A stretch of DNA of 45,334 bases, taken from assembly GCA_024280375.1 (NCBI GenBank), contig JAJRQF010000052.1, positions 1-45,334 of the forward strand. Direction: 5' to 3'. Shown here piece after piece: positions 8,289-16,898 of this stretch (position 1 is the first letter of the stretch; every line of letters starts with the position of its first letter). A program made the position numbers and the translations under genes. The notes beneath the pieces are model-generated. The model was not told where the DNA came from, did not search any database, and saw only the letters and a program-made list of their open reading frames with translations. Origin of the DNA: Alphaproteobacteria bacterium. Its GTDB lineage: Bacteria > Pseudomonadota > Alphaproteobacteria > Rhizobiales > Rhizobiaceae.

Positions 8289-8408
8289 TCGCGCACGGCC
8301 GTTTGGGGCTGTGCCCCAGCCTGCCCCTCGACAAGCTCGGTAGGTGCGATGCATCCGCATCGGGCTGCAATCGCAGCCTGACCGCTTCCATGTAAACATG
8401 AAGCAGTC
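8289..8408 (-). repeat. Three-hairpin 3'-end element, copy C
   Basis: This copy starts three bases after the CCA end of tRNA-Pro(TGG). In the minus sense: a leading hairpin (8408-8380, GACTGCTTCATG against CATGGAAGCGGTC), H1 8378-8363 (GGCTGC/GCAGCC), H2 8362-8347 (CGATGC/GCATCG), H3 8318-8304 (TGGGGC/GCCCCA) and the box GCCGTGCGCGA, one change from consensus. H2 differs from copy A at two paired positions with pairing kept. Between H2 and H3 is CGAGCTTGTCGAGG, similar to the common alphaproteobacterial palindrome TTCGACAGGCTCAGG. Confidence 0.7.
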
Positions 8409-8411
8409 TAA

Positions 8412-8488
8412 TGGTCGGGGCAGCAAGATTCGAACTTGCGACCCCCTGGTCCCAAACCAGGTGCGCTACCAAACTGCGCCATGCCCCG
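8412..8488 (-). tRNA. tRNA-Pro, anticodon TGG
   Basis: Read on the minus strand, a 77-base cloverleaf with acceptor stem CGGGGCA/TGCCCCG, D-loop GGTAGCGC, anticodon stem CCTGG/CCAGG with loop TTTGGGA (anticodon TGG), T-arm GTTCGAATC and encoded CCA. It reads proline codons CCN by wobble. Confidence 0.96.
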
Positions 8489-8661
8489 AGCATTTAGTTT
8501 CAATGGCTTGTTTCAGATCGTTAGTCAATCGCTTTTCAAGCCAATATTCTTCAAGTCATAAACTCGAAAAACTGGGGTCGTAATACCAGTTTTCGGCTCA
8601 AACACAAGCCTAAAATTTCGCAATTTTGCCTGATTGTTTCAATTGGTTAAATTAGCCGCTT

Positions 8662-9168
8662 CTACCCGCCCGGCTTCAGGAATATTGAATGTTTCATTAT
8701 CTGGCCTGGGCGCATGCCTGTGCGCGACGCCTCGCCTGCATTGAGCTCCAGCACATAGCGAACTGGAAATCTGCTGGAAATTATTGCCAGTGAATGTGGT
8801 GTTGTGTTTTCAACGATATGCGCAATGGTTCCATCAGCCCGCATGAAAACCATATCCAGCGACAAGTAGGTATTTTTCATCCACATCGCGACTTTTTGGG
8901 TGCGGTCGAAATCAAATAACATCCCATAGTCTTTTGCCATTATCCGACGAAACATCAATCCACGTCTGCGTTGCTCGCTAGAGACGGCCAATTCTATATT
9001 ATAGATGAATGTTCCCTTAGGTGTGGTTGCCACCAAAGGCGACAACAAACCGGTATCAGATGTTCCGGCATATGAATGCGAAGAATGTATTGGTGACAAC
9101 AACATGGCCAAGAATAGCATGGGGGCAAATGCCCAGCGGATAGGAATTTTGGGGAAGAAATTTATCAT
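8662..9168 (-). CDS. DUF192 family exported protein
   Basis: A DUF192 protein of unknown biochemical role. The start is taken as ATG 9168 (168 residues); the frame continues to a TTG at 9186. A signal peptide covers roughly residues 1-35, ending near SHSYAG. The domain is clear from SSEQRRRGLMFRRIM, YGMLFDFD, the hallmark MWMKNTYLSLDMVFM, and a C-terminal RYVLELNAGEASRTGMRPGQ. Length is usual for the exported alphaproteobacterial form. It lies downstream of the cold-shock gene on the same strand, but a terminator and a repeat separate them, so it is probably transcribed alone. Confidence 0.88.
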   Translation of the reverse strand: MINFFPKIPIRWAFAPMLFLAMLLSPIHSSHSYAGTSDTGLLSPLVATTPKGTFIYNIELAVSSEQRRRGLMFRRIMAKDYGMLFDFDRTQKVAMWMKNTYLSLDMVFMRADGTIAHIVENTTPHSLAIISSRFPVRYVLELNAGEASRTGMRPGQIMKHSIFLKPGG

Positions 9169-9270
9169 TGATGTGCTCAAAACCAACCTGATTATTCAAC
9201 CTCATGATTATACAACACAGCGCATCTAACAAGCCGGTAAATCACAATTAAAATTGAAGTTTGGTCGGCG

Positions 9271-9379
9271 CCTAAAGCTTGTCTCCTAAAAGTGGGCACC
9301 GGTTTTAGGAATAAAGACATGCGATAACAAATAACTAAAGCATATCGGATGAGGACGATAGAATGCGATATGCTTTAGC
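9271..9379 (-). repeat. Second dispersed repeat family, copy b
   Basis: In the minus sense it runs GCTAAAGCATATCGCATTC, then a GATATGCTTTAG that can pair back with the first segment, GCATGTCTTTATTCC, and a perfect CCTAAAA/TTTTAGG hairpin around CCGGTGCCCAC, ending AGACAAGCTTTAGG. It lies just past the terminator of the cold-shock gene and upstream of DUF192. With the terminator it fills the 306-base gap 9169-9474. Confidence 0.8.
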
Positions 9380-9382
9380 TCG

Positions 9383-9411
9383 CAAAAAAGACCCGGCACA
9401 AGGTCGGGTCT
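9383..9411 (-). terminator. Rho-independent terminator of the cold-shock gene
   Basis: Minus-strand stem AGACCCG/CGGGTCT (9411-9405 with 9395-9389) followed by a run of six T. It lies about 65 bases past the stop codon. Confidence 0.85.
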
Positions 9412-9474
9412 CTAAAGCTATTAGAACAAGTGATGCAGCCAATCCCAATAATTTTGATCAAAACAAGCTTTTGA

Positions 9475-10068
9475 TCAATGGGACACGGGCATCGTTCCGC
9501 CGCCATCTGGATGAATTTCTGCGGCCATCAAGCCTTTTTCACCCTTGCCAAACCGGACCATTACAAACTGACCCGGACGCAATTCAGTCAACCCAAACCG
9601 GCGAAGAGTTTCCATGTGAATGAAAATATCTTCTGAATTGTCATTGGTGGTCAGAAATCCGTAGCCTTTGGTACGGTTAAACCACTTCACTTCCGCGCGG
9701 ACCATTTCACTGGTTGGTTCAACATCGACATGGGTGCGCGCTGGCGCAAGCTGCGATGGATGAACGGCTGTAGAATCGTCCATCGACAAAACACGGAATG
9801 CCTGAAGGCCACGTTCTCGTGAAACAACTTCACAAACAACACGCGCACCTTCATAGGCGGTTTGAAACCCGTCCTGTCTTAAACAGGCCACATGCAATAG
9901 AACATCTGGTAAATCGCCATCCGGCACGATAAAGCCAAAACCTTTGGCCACATCAAACCATTTGATCGCACCAGCAACCACTACTACATCAACAGAATTA
10001 TCCAGATCATTACCCGGATTTTCCTGTTTAGATTGAATTTTTACATCCGGAGAGAACTTTTCTCCCAT
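9475..10068 (-). CDS. Two-domain cold-shock protein
   Basis: An RNA/single-stranded DNA binding protein with two cold-shock OB folds in tandem. ATG 10068 gives 197 residues beginning MGEKFSPD, as in rhizobial relatives; the frame is open to 10152. The first domain (about residues 35-100) has [19 protein letters not shown] and VLLHVACL, with KGFGFI as RNP1. The second (about 125-190) has [17 protein letters not shown] and [13 protein letters not shown]. The linker carries [14 protein letters not shown]-like sequence seen in this group. The protein probably acts as an RNA chaperone in cold or stationary phase. The long leader up to the divergent glyoxalase gene could hold a cold-shock thermosensor, though none is obvious. 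Confidence 0.93.
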   Translation of the reverse strand: MGEKFSPDVKIQSKQENPGNDLDNSVDVVVVAGAIKWFDVAKGFGFIVPDGDLPDVLLHVACLRQDGFQTAYEGARVVCEVVSRERGLQAFRVLSMDDSTAVHPSQLAPARTHVDVEPTSEMVRAEVKWFNRTKGYGFLTTNDNSEDIFIHMETLRRFGLTELRPGQFVMVRFGKGEKGLMAAEIHPDGGGTMPVSH

Positions 10069-10353
10069 TACACTAACCCCTCGACGCGCCGCAATTTTAC
10101 GCAAATCCCCAAAAATTTGTAATTCGTTGCCTAATTGATTCGTATGCAGCATAGCATTACTGCTCGGTTATCCTGCAAGCCTTTTCGTTAGAAAATTTTA
10201 CCTAAAGAAAAGCAATTTTGCACTTTGGGGATAAACTGCCCCATGATATTCTGCTATTTCCGAATTCGTGACTATTTTCTCAATAATCTGCTCGCTCATT
10301 GCGCTTAACATTCTTACCCAGCAGATCGCGCTTAATAATGATTGGAACAACAT

Positions 10354-10794
10354 ATGCGTTTTTTACATACGATGGTACGGGTCAATAATCTGGAGGAATC
10401 GCTTGATTTTTATATTCAAAAAATGGGTCTGATTGAAACCCGTAGAATTGACCATGAGCAGGGTCGATTTACTCTGGTATTTTTGGCCGCTGACGGAGAT
10501 AAAGAGCGCGCAGTCAACGAACGTGCTCCTGAACTCGAATTGACTTATAATTGGGATAGCGAAGATTATGATGGCGGCAGAAATTTCGGGCATCTGGCCT
10601 ATAAGGTCGACGACATATACGAATATTGCCAAAGCCTGATGAACAATGGGGTTGCTATTAACCGCCCTCCCCGCGATGGACGAATGGCTTTTGTGCGGTC
10701 ACCTGACAATATTTCTATTGAAATATTGCAAGAAGGTGATGCTCTGCCGGTGCAAGAGCCATGGAAATCAATGGAAAATGTCGGCGAATGGTAA
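10354..10794 (+). CDS. gloA: Glyoxalase I (lactoylglutathione lyase), Ni-type
   Basis: Isomerises the hemithioacetal of methylglyoxal and glutathione to S-lactoylglutathione in the cytoplasm. ATG 10354 gives 146 residues, beginning MRFLHTMVRV; a TTG at 10342 is also open. The four metal ligands of the family are visible: H5, the glutamate in LELTYNWD, the histidine in FGHLAYKV and the glutamate in ISIEILQ. The short form without the eukaryotic insertions is normally Ni/Co activated, as in E. coli. It is divergent from the cold-shock gene. A glutathione reductase gene in the same window fits glutathione-based detoxification. Confidence 0.93.
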   Translation: MRFLHTMVRVNNLEESLDFYIQKMGLIETRRIDHEQGRFTLVFLAADGDKERAVNERAPELELTYNWDSEDYDGGRNFGHLAYKVDDIYEYCQSLMNNGVAINRPPRDGRMAFVRSPDNISIEILQEGDALPVQEPWKSMENVGEW

Positions 10795-11137
10795 GCTGAA
10801 ATCCGCCATCTCAGCAATTGTGGCGAAATTGTATAGGTTTGGCCTTTTTCCTGCCCAAATTCGCGACTACTAAATCAGTGTGGGGATGATATTATATTCG
10901 GGCACTGAAAACCTGACTTATTTCAATGTGTTAAGTCGCATAGGTCTATTTTTCCGGTTTTATCTGGTTGGGAATTTTGCGTTTTATTTTTCGCGGATTT
11001 TCTATTTCTTATGAATAATGGTCATGTTTCGAGCAAATGAAACCATTCGTTCATTTTGATGCGCAATAGAATGGTTAATAAATTTTTGATCTTAGATGAT
11101 TCGTTGAATATCCGCTGATCGATCCAAGGAGTAAAGT
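10795..11137. other. 343-base gap with no recognisable gene
   Basis: AT-rich spacer between gloA and the lipoprotein gene. I see no hairpin with a T-run after gloA and no conserved ORF. It ends with a strong ribosome site AAGGAGT ahead of the GTG start at 11138. It presumably holds the promoter of that gene. Confidence 0.5.
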
Positions 11138-12256
11138 GTGTTTCGGGGCTACTCTTACCTTCAATCCAGCTATTTATTTGGCCTTCAATCCAGCGGTTTT
11201 TCTGGAATTGGCATATCTGGAATCGCCAGGGCGATTTCTACAATCGCGATTGGCGTGGTGTTGTCTGGCTGCGTTGCAACCGCGCTAACACCAATTGCCG
11301 GCACCCCTTCACCTGCACTCAACACCCAGCTTGCACTCGCGCCGCAAAGTTCCGATGTTGCCTCACCAACTGATGCTACATCCGACAGCGCCGGGCAACC
11401 AATTGAATCGAGTATCGGCGCATCAGGTGCTACGATCCCGGTTAAACGGCCAGGATTGGCCGGCGACCCACCGCAACTTGCCTTAGCGGCATCGGGTACT
11501 GCTAGCATTGCTGCTCAAAAAGCCGAAACAGTTGCCCAGGCAGATGGGAATGTACAAAAACAAAATTCCAACATCAATACATCTGTTGCGCCTGTTGTTG
11601 CTTCAACCGCTCCACCAAAAAAGAAATCGAGCGGCGGATTTTTTGCATCGCTGTTTAAATCCAATAAAACACCTCGGCCAAAACGCACCATAACGGGTAG
11701 CATCAAATCGAAGTCCCGAAAAGCCGACAAAAGAAAAGTCGCTGTTTTCCGGCCGGTTTCCAAGGGCGTGTTGCCAGGTGTTCGCAAGCTTGGACTATTT
11801 GGCATTTACGATGCCAAGGAAGGATCAAGCGAGGGATATGACAACTCCGTGCAACTGGCATCAATCGGAGGGCTTGCCCGCACGTCACCAAATGGGTTGC
11901 GCATACAGCGTCCCGGTGTGCAGGTCGCATGTTTAAGACCGGGGCTGGTACGCATTATAAAGCAGGTCCAGCGACGTTATGGGCGGGTGCCAATTGTAAC
12001 TTCAGGTTACCGCAGCCCATCGGCTAATCGGCGCGCCCGCGGTGCCAGAAACTCAATGCATATTTACTGCAAAGCGGCTGATATCCAGGTTACCGGTGTT
12101 TCAAAATGGGCGCTGGCAAAATATCTGCGCTCAATTCCCGGGCGGGGTGGCGTTGGCACCTACTGCCACACCAAATCTGTTCATATTGACATCGGTTCAA
12201 AGCGCGATTGGAACTGGCGTTGCCGTCGTGGAAAAAGGGTTGCCAAACGGGGTTAA
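11138..12256 (+). CDS. Lipoprotein with M15 (YcbK-like) peptidase domain
   Basis: A secreted cell-envelope protein, probably acting on peptidoglycan. The GTG start at 11138 is preceded by AAGGAGT at proper spacing; length 372. A signal peptide with lipobox VLSGC puts the lipid anchor on C45. Residues 50-250 are low-complexity, rich in Ala/Ser/Pro and then Lys. The C-terminal 110 residues are a Peptidase_M15-like domain: IVTSGYRSPSANRRARGA, the zinc motif SMHIYCKAADIQV (His and Asp), and CHTKSVHIDIG. Known relatives are D-Ala-D-Ala carboxypeptidases or L-Ala-D-Glu endopeptidases, but the exact bond cut cannot be read. The ARGARNSMH loop is basic. A twice-used CTTCAATCCAGC duplicates residues near the N-terminus. 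Confidence 0.87.
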   Translation: MFRGYSYLQSSYLFGLQSSGFSGIGISGIARAISTIAIGVVLSGCVATALTPIAGTPSPALNTQLALAPQSSDVASPTDATSDSAGQPIESSIGASGATIPVKRPGLAGDPPQLALAASGTASIAAQKAETVAQADGNVQKQNSNINTSVAPVVASTAPPKKKSSGGFFASLFKSNKTPRPKRTITGSIKSKSRKADKRKVAVFRPVSKGVLPGVRKLGLFGIYDAKEGSSEGYDNSVQLASIGGLARTSPNGLRIQRPGVQVACLRPGLVRIIKQVQRRYGRVPIVTSGYRSPSANRRARGARNSMHIYCKAADIQVTGVSKWALAKYLRSIPGRGGVGTYCHTKSVHIDIGSKRDWNWRCRRGKRVAKRG

Positions 12257-12372
12257 GGAATAAAATGTATGGGCTGATTTTTCAACGTATCGCGTCCAGG
12301 TGTTTTTTTTGAAATTGCTATTAAATCGGGGTTGCGGCGAAGATCAATCGTCTCTATAACGCGGCTCATTGT

Positions 12373-12447
12373 GCGCCCTTCGTCTATCGGTTAGGACGCC
12401 AGGTTTTCAACCTGGAAAGAGGGGTTCGATTCCCCTAGGGCGTACCA
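12373..12447 (+). tRNA. tRNA-Glu, anticodon TTC
   Basis: A 75-base cloverleaf: acceptor GCGCCCT/AGGGCGT, anticodon stem CCAGG/CCTGG with loop TTTTCAA (anticodon TTC), T-arm GGGGTTCGATTCCCC, encoded CCA. A 130-bp tandem repeat starts within the ACCA end. Confidence 0.96.
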
Positions 12448-12769
12448 CACACTTCGTGTGATTTCTATTGTCTCACGGCAATCTCGCTTATCGCTCATGC
12501 CTGCGACTGCGCGGGCTGCTCGCCCGGCGACCCTTGGGCCACTTTGGTGTTTTAGGTTTCTCTGTCCCGCTGCACCACACACTTCGTGTGATTTCTATTG
12601 TCTCACGGCAAACTCGATTATCGCTCATGCCTGCGACTGCGCGGGCTGCTCGCCCGGCGACCCTTGGGTCGCTTTGGTGTTTTAGGTTTCTCTGTCCCGC
12701 TGCACCACACACTTCGTGTGATTTCTATTGTCTCACGGCGATCTCGCTTATTGCTCATGACTGCCGCCT
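12444..12769. repeat. 130-bp tandem repeat, about two and a half copies
   Basis: Units start at 12444, 12574 and 12704, each opening with ACCACACACTTCGTGTG, a small hairpin CACAC-TTC-GTGTG. The first two are full and differ at a few bases; the third stops matching near 12757. Each full unit holds a GC-rich inner hairpin CGGGC/GCCCG and a TCTCACGGC box resembling the 3'-end element, read in minus sense. Unit one starts at the tRNA-Glu ACCA end; the partial third unit supplies the last codons and stop of the MFS gene on the other strand. Confidence 0.9.
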
Positions 12770-14085
12770 ACCCTTCTTAGAAAAACCATACCAATAACAA
12801 GAAACAGGATTATTGGAATAATTCCAATTCTTTGACTGCCGCTAAACTGCGTTAGAAATGCCACCGCAAGTGGGCCGGTAAATGCGGCGACACGGCTGGC
12901 CAGATCATACAACCCAAATGCTTCGGTTGATTCTGATACATCAATGTGGTGAACCAGCAAGGTGCGGGACGCTGCTTGAACCGCATTGCTGGCAAAGCCC
13001 GCAACAGCACCTGCTGCAAGATAAATTATGATCAAAATATCTTTCGACTCAACTGCAATTGCGAATAACACGGTTGATTTTGTGGTTGATACAAACAACA
13101 GGCAATCCAACGCAAGAATTAGGCAGCCGGCTTGAATAATGCGCTTTGGGCCGATAAGGTGATCGGACAATCCACCGACAATTCCACCGAATACGCCAAA
13201 CAGAATTGCCAGAATTCCGAATATGCCGACAATTAAAATAGGCAAATCAAGAACGCCAGCCGCATAAATCCCTCCAAAAACATACAGGGTGCTAATACCG
13301 GTTCGGTAAAACATAACGGCCATCAGGAAGTTAAATAACGATCTTCGCTGCGGTAGGGTTCTGAGTGTTTGAACAAGTTTTTCCATCCCGGCACGAATTG
13401 GGTGGCCTGTGTTTTTTTGCGGAATTGTATCCGGGGCAAATAAAAACAATGGCGTTACAAATATGCAAAACCAGCCTGCCGATAAAAGTGCCGTTGCGCG
13501 TTCGCCCTGGAAGGTTGAAGCATCCAGCCCAAATATTGGCTGAATGCCAAAGAGCGTTTTTTGGGTTTCCACATCGGCAACCATAAAACCAAGCACAAAA
13601 ATAATGAGTATCAAACCGCCAAAATTTCCAATTGCCGTGCCAAAACCCGAATATCGGCCGACGCTTTCTGGCGGGACGATCTGAGGCAGCATTGCATTGT
13701 TGAATGTTGTCGCAAGCCGCACACCAACAAATGCGACCACCAGAGAAACCAGCGTTACGGTCATTTTCCGGTCATCGGAGGGGACCGCATAATAAAGCGG
13801 TAACAGGCCTGCAACTATCAATAGGGAGAAGCCGCCGATCCAAAGCTTCCTGCGACCGGTTTTATCGGCAATCGCCCCTAAAACCGGTGCTGAAATCGTG
13901 ACGAAAAACCCGGCTATCGCGATCGTGTACCCCCATATCTGTTGTCCTTCAACGGGATTTGATGCCACATGCGAAACGAAATACGGACCAAAAATAAAAA
14001 TCAGGATCAGCACAAAGAAAGGAATTGTTGCATTGTCGAACAACAGCCATGCAATTTTGGCCCGACTGGCAGATTTGCTGTTCAT
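12748..14085 (-). CDS. MFS transporter, UMF1/Atg22-like
   Basis: A 12-helix inner-membrane carrier. ATG 14085 gives 445 residues; the frame is open to a TTG at 14100, directly after the upstream regulator's stop. The opening AWLLFDNATIPFFVLILIFIF and the loop GAIADKTGRRKLWIGG between helices 2 and 3 place it in the UMF1 group. Helices are evenly spaced through the protein, with a large soluble insertion (VETQKTLFGIQPIFGL) after helix 6. It is cotranscribed with the AraC-type regulator, which may control it. Substrate is unknown; several UMF1 carriers move metabolites or siderophores. Its last residues GSHEQ and stop lie within a repeat unit, so the original C-terminus may have differed. Confidence 0.85.
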   Translation of the reverse strand: MNSKSASRAKIAWLLFDNATIPFFVLILIFIFGPYFVSHVASNPVEGQQIWGYTIAIAGFFVTISAPVLGAIADKTGRRKLWIGGFSLLIVAGLLPLYYAVPSDDRKMTVTLVSLVVAFVGVRLATTFNNAMLPQIVPPESVGRYSGFGTAIGNFGGLILIIFVLGFMVADVETQKTLFGIQPIFGLDASTFQGERATALLSAGWFCIFVTPLFLFAPDTIPQKNTGHPIRAGMEKLVQTLRTLPQRRSLFNFLMAVMFYRTGISTLYVFGGIYAAGVLDLPILIVGIFGILAILFGVFGGIVGGLSDHLIGPKRIIQAGCLILALDCLLFVSTTKSTVLFAIAVESKDILIIIYLAAGAVAGFASNAVQAASRTLLVHHIDVSESTEAFGLYDLASRVAAFTGPLAVAFLTQFSGSQRIGIIPIILFLVIGMVFLRRVGGSHEQ

Positions 14086-14103
14086 ACGGCCAGCGCCCAA
14101 TGA

Positions 14104-15075
14104 TTAATTATTCTGAGCTTCATTTTCGGCAACCTGAGATGGCGATAACCCAAACCGGTTTTTGAATGCGGCTGAGAAATTACTCACATGGCTGTATCCC
14201 GTCTCATAGGCCACTTCTTTCACGGTTGCACCGCCAGCCATCAGGCTGGTTCGGGCGTAATCAAGCCTTGCCTGGGTCAAGGTCTGGAATATGCTCATTT
14301 CAAAAACCTCTTTAAACACGAGGCTTAACCGGCGCGGGGAAAGCCCCACCATGCGGGCCAATTCAGAAACACCTGGAGGATTGCGCAAATCGGACAACAA
14401 AATTTCTCTCGCGCTATAGGCGATACGTTCTTCACGAAACTCGATCGCCGGCCAATCTCGAATATTTTCATCGCCAAGATACGACAGATAGGCCGCGCAC
14501 ATATGCAGAGCGGCGCCTTCCAAAGCAACCTTGGCCAGGTTTCCAAGAAATGGCTTCGTACCCAGTAAATTTCGTAATTGATATTGCGCATTTAATACTG
14601 GCAGTGGCAGCCCCAGCCCCACTTTGAGATCCGGCGACAGCAATGGCCAAATCTCTTTTGGTATATCCTCACCAAACCATTCGATTAGGCGGTCAATTGA
14701 AAAATGGATTTCAAAATAATGAATTTCTTCGCCCTCTGCTATCGAAGAATAGCCGCCAGGATTTTCCCTTGGACGAAACAGGGCAACATTGTCGCCGACA
14801 AACTCCAAAGGCGCAAAATCATTACTGTGAAATTTGCTGCTGCCTCTGGTTTGGGAAAAAAGATGAAAGTGAGTGTTCTCTGGCGCCGTTCCATCAAACT
14901 CGACTGGAGCAAATGTATTTAATTTTCCCGAGGACAGCAAAAAACCATCTCCAAAACAGACGGTTTCTCCGAATATGGTATGCGTTGGGCTATCAATGAC
15001 AACCGGGCCTGTTGGCTCTTTTTCAACTACAATCAACGGCATTTGAGCCGAAGGTGGGGATTGGTGCAACTCCAT
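14104..15075 (-). CDS. AraC-family transcriptional regulator
   Basis: A 323-residue regulator. The N-terminal 210 residues form a ligand-sensing region with no hallmark motif (ENTHFHLFSQTRG and ALFRPRENPGGYSS are notable). The C-terminal 100 residues are the double helix-turn-helix of AraC/XylS: GVSELARMVGLSPRRLSLVFK and VKEVAYETGYSHVSNFSAAFKNRFG, ending SPSQVAE. The layout resembles PchR/YbtA-type regulators of iron carriers, but this is only a suggestion from length and the neighbouring transporter. The MFS gene follows after a few bases, so the two form an operon; the upstream gap would hold the operator. Confidence 0.88.
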   Translation of the reverse strand: MELHQSPPSAQMPLIVVEKEPTGPVVIDSPTHTIFGETVCFGDGFLLSSGKLNTFAPVEFDGTAPENTHFHLFSQTRGSSKFHSNDFAPLEFVGDNVALFRPRENPGGYSSIAEGEEIHYFEIHFSIDRLIEWFGEDIPKEIWPLLSPDLKVGLGLPLPVLNAQYQLRNLLGTKPFLGNLAKVALEGAALHMCAAYLSYLGDENIRDWPAIEFREERIAYSAREILLSDLRNPPGVSELARMVGLSPRRLSLVFKEVFEMSIFQTLTQARLDYARTSLMAGGATVKEVAYETGYSHVSNFSAAFKNRFGLSPSQVAENEAQNN

Positions 15076-15501
15076 AATTGCCTTTCAATATTTACAATCT
15101 GCAATACGCAGACAGAATACTTGAACTCCCCAGGCCAAATATCCAATTCTATTAATTGCCATCTTGTTACTTCTATTTAAAACGGCGCTGTTGTTTGTCG
15201 AATTACACTTATTCGTAACAAACTACAGATTTATAATAAGTAGGTCCTGTTCTCGCACAAGGGCTAAATGGACAAAAACAAGAATCCATAACTCTTTACC
15301 CAAATTCCATAACCAATAACCCTAGGTGAATTACTGGGGGTGAATTACCCAAAGACAGCATCCGCAGGACTATTTGGTGGGTTAAGATTCTTGGTAATTT
15401 GCATTGATTAATTCTCGCGACCAAATTTCACCCCCTGAACAAGCTGCATTGCATTTGAAAATTCCGTCAGGATTTTTGGCTCAGTTATGGAGAAATCGCG
15501 A
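15076..15501. other. Intergenic region with GGTGAATTAC direct repeat
   Basis: A 426-base AT-rich region between the divergent AraC gene and the broken autotransporter. A ten-base motif GGTGAATTAC occurs twice, at 15325-15334 and 15339-15348, 14 bases apart. Such close direct repeats are the usual target layout for AraC-type proteins, so this may be the regulator's operator; no other feature is visible. Confidence 0.4.
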
Positions 15502-16710
15502 ATGTCTATGAATAGGTTGTTGCCGGGGAAAGTGGATTTCAAACCGTCTATGGACGGTGTATCTTCCAGCCAAAAAAATATTACCCTATCTTTTTGGCCC
15601 GGCGGCAACTTAGCCGGCAGCTTGCGAAACATCCTGTTTGCCACAACCGCTTTGACTGGAGGTTTGTTGTTTACACCAGCACCCATTCTGGCACAGACGG
15701 TAATTCAAGGCGGTGCGATTGAAACGGTAATTGGCACTGGTGGAGGCACCCAGGTTAGCCCATGGACGCCGGGCCAACTCGCACTGGGAAACTTTGGCGA
15801 TGGCACACTCAATATCTCTGCTGGCGGCACTGTCCACGCATTGAGTGGTGTGCTTTTTGGGATTAATAACAATGTCAACGGAACCTTATACCTTACCGGC
15901 GGATCACTCCTAAGCATAGGCAACACCGTAATGATTCTTGGTTTTTCCAATGGCGCGACATAAACTCTCGGGGGTAGCGACAGTTTCGGGGGCAGTATCC
16001 AATTGGATAATTGGCGCTTCGGCTCGGCGGCTCAAATTGGGCGAACCAGTTTCTCCGTTTCGGACCTGAGCAGCTCCGGGACCAGCACAAATTATGGGGT
16101 TAGTCTTTATGGATCGTCAGAATTCAGCAACGCGACCTGGGCATTTGGCGGGGCTTATTCGCGCCACAGCATTTCAACCAGCAGAACGTTGGCTTTTGGT
16201 GGTTTGTCGGAATCGTTATCTGGGCGCTATGATGCATCGACCTTTCAGGTTTTCAGCAAGTTCTCTTACGATTTCGCATTTGATACGGCCATCCTGACGC
16301 CCTTTGCCGAAGTGGATCATGTGATGCACAAAACCAATTCATTTACAGAGACCGGTGGTGCCGCCGCCATCACAAGCGGTGGGGATACATCGCGCACGAC
16401 ATTTGTAACGCTTGGAATGGATGCGGTTCACAAGTTTTCGCGCACCGCAAAACTACCTGCAATTGTGCATGGAACAATTGGTTGGCGGCACGCTTTCGAT
16501 AATAAGATTAATTCGGCAAACAGCTTCGCAAACGGTCAGCAATTTGCTGTCAGTGGTACGAATATCTCATCAAATGCCGTCATTGTTAATGCTGGAGTGG
16601 ATTTTTCGCTAAGTGCCACGGTGGATGTTGGCTTCAATTACAGCGGTCAGTTTGGCACAAGTGGTAACCAAGTTCATGCGGCCAAAGCATTGATATCCGC
16701 AAAGTTTTAA
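15502..16710 (+). pseudogene. Autotransporter interrupted by one in-frame stop and missing most of its passenger
   Basis: A type V secretion gene. ATG 15502 (GGAGA eight bases upstream; the frame opens at 15487) starts a long extended signal peptide ending in PAPILAQ. A short passenger follows with TLNISAGGTVHALSG and GTLYLTGGSLLSIG beta-helix-like repeats. TAA at 15961-15963 then stops the frame. The same frame resumes at once and encodes GGSIQLDNWRFGSAAQIGRTSFSV through to LISAKF, an autotransporter beta-barrel of about 235 residues ending in a C-terminal Phe. The passenger is less than 100 residues, far below the usual size, so a large deletion plus a nonsense change is likely. The barrel itself looks intact. 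Confidence 0.8.
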
Positions 16711-16759
16711 AAGCGCGGCAATTCTAATACCGCCAAGCCATATTTGAGTAAATTGACGT

Positions 16760-16866
16760 GGTGTTGAAGCGATATTTCAAGGCCGGCGATGGTTTGCCGA
16801 CCTTAAATGGCTTAAATCACTTCAACACCTGCCAGGTTCAAGGGGGTTGTATGTTATCCCCTGGCA
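16760..16866. other. Two adjacent hairpins between convergent genes
   Basis: A perfect ten-base inverted repeat GGTGTTGAAG/CTTCAACACC (16760-16769 and 16820-16829) encloses a nested stem AAGGCCGGC/GCCGACCTT. Directly after it TGCCAGG...CCTGGCA (16830-16836 and 16860-16866) encloses GGGG/CCCC. The region lies between the autotransporter remnant and the oppositely directed acidic-protein gene, so it may terminate both. No T-run is present, and a small palindromic insertion is an alternative. Confidence 0.6.
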
Positions 16867-16898
16867 ATCAATTTTGGTTTAGAACCAAGAGCCAAGAC

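Noticed and set aside
12458-12797. Several repeated frames in both directions within the 130-bp tandem repeat
   Set aside because: They repeat the same peptide because the DNA repeats; no start signals, no domain.
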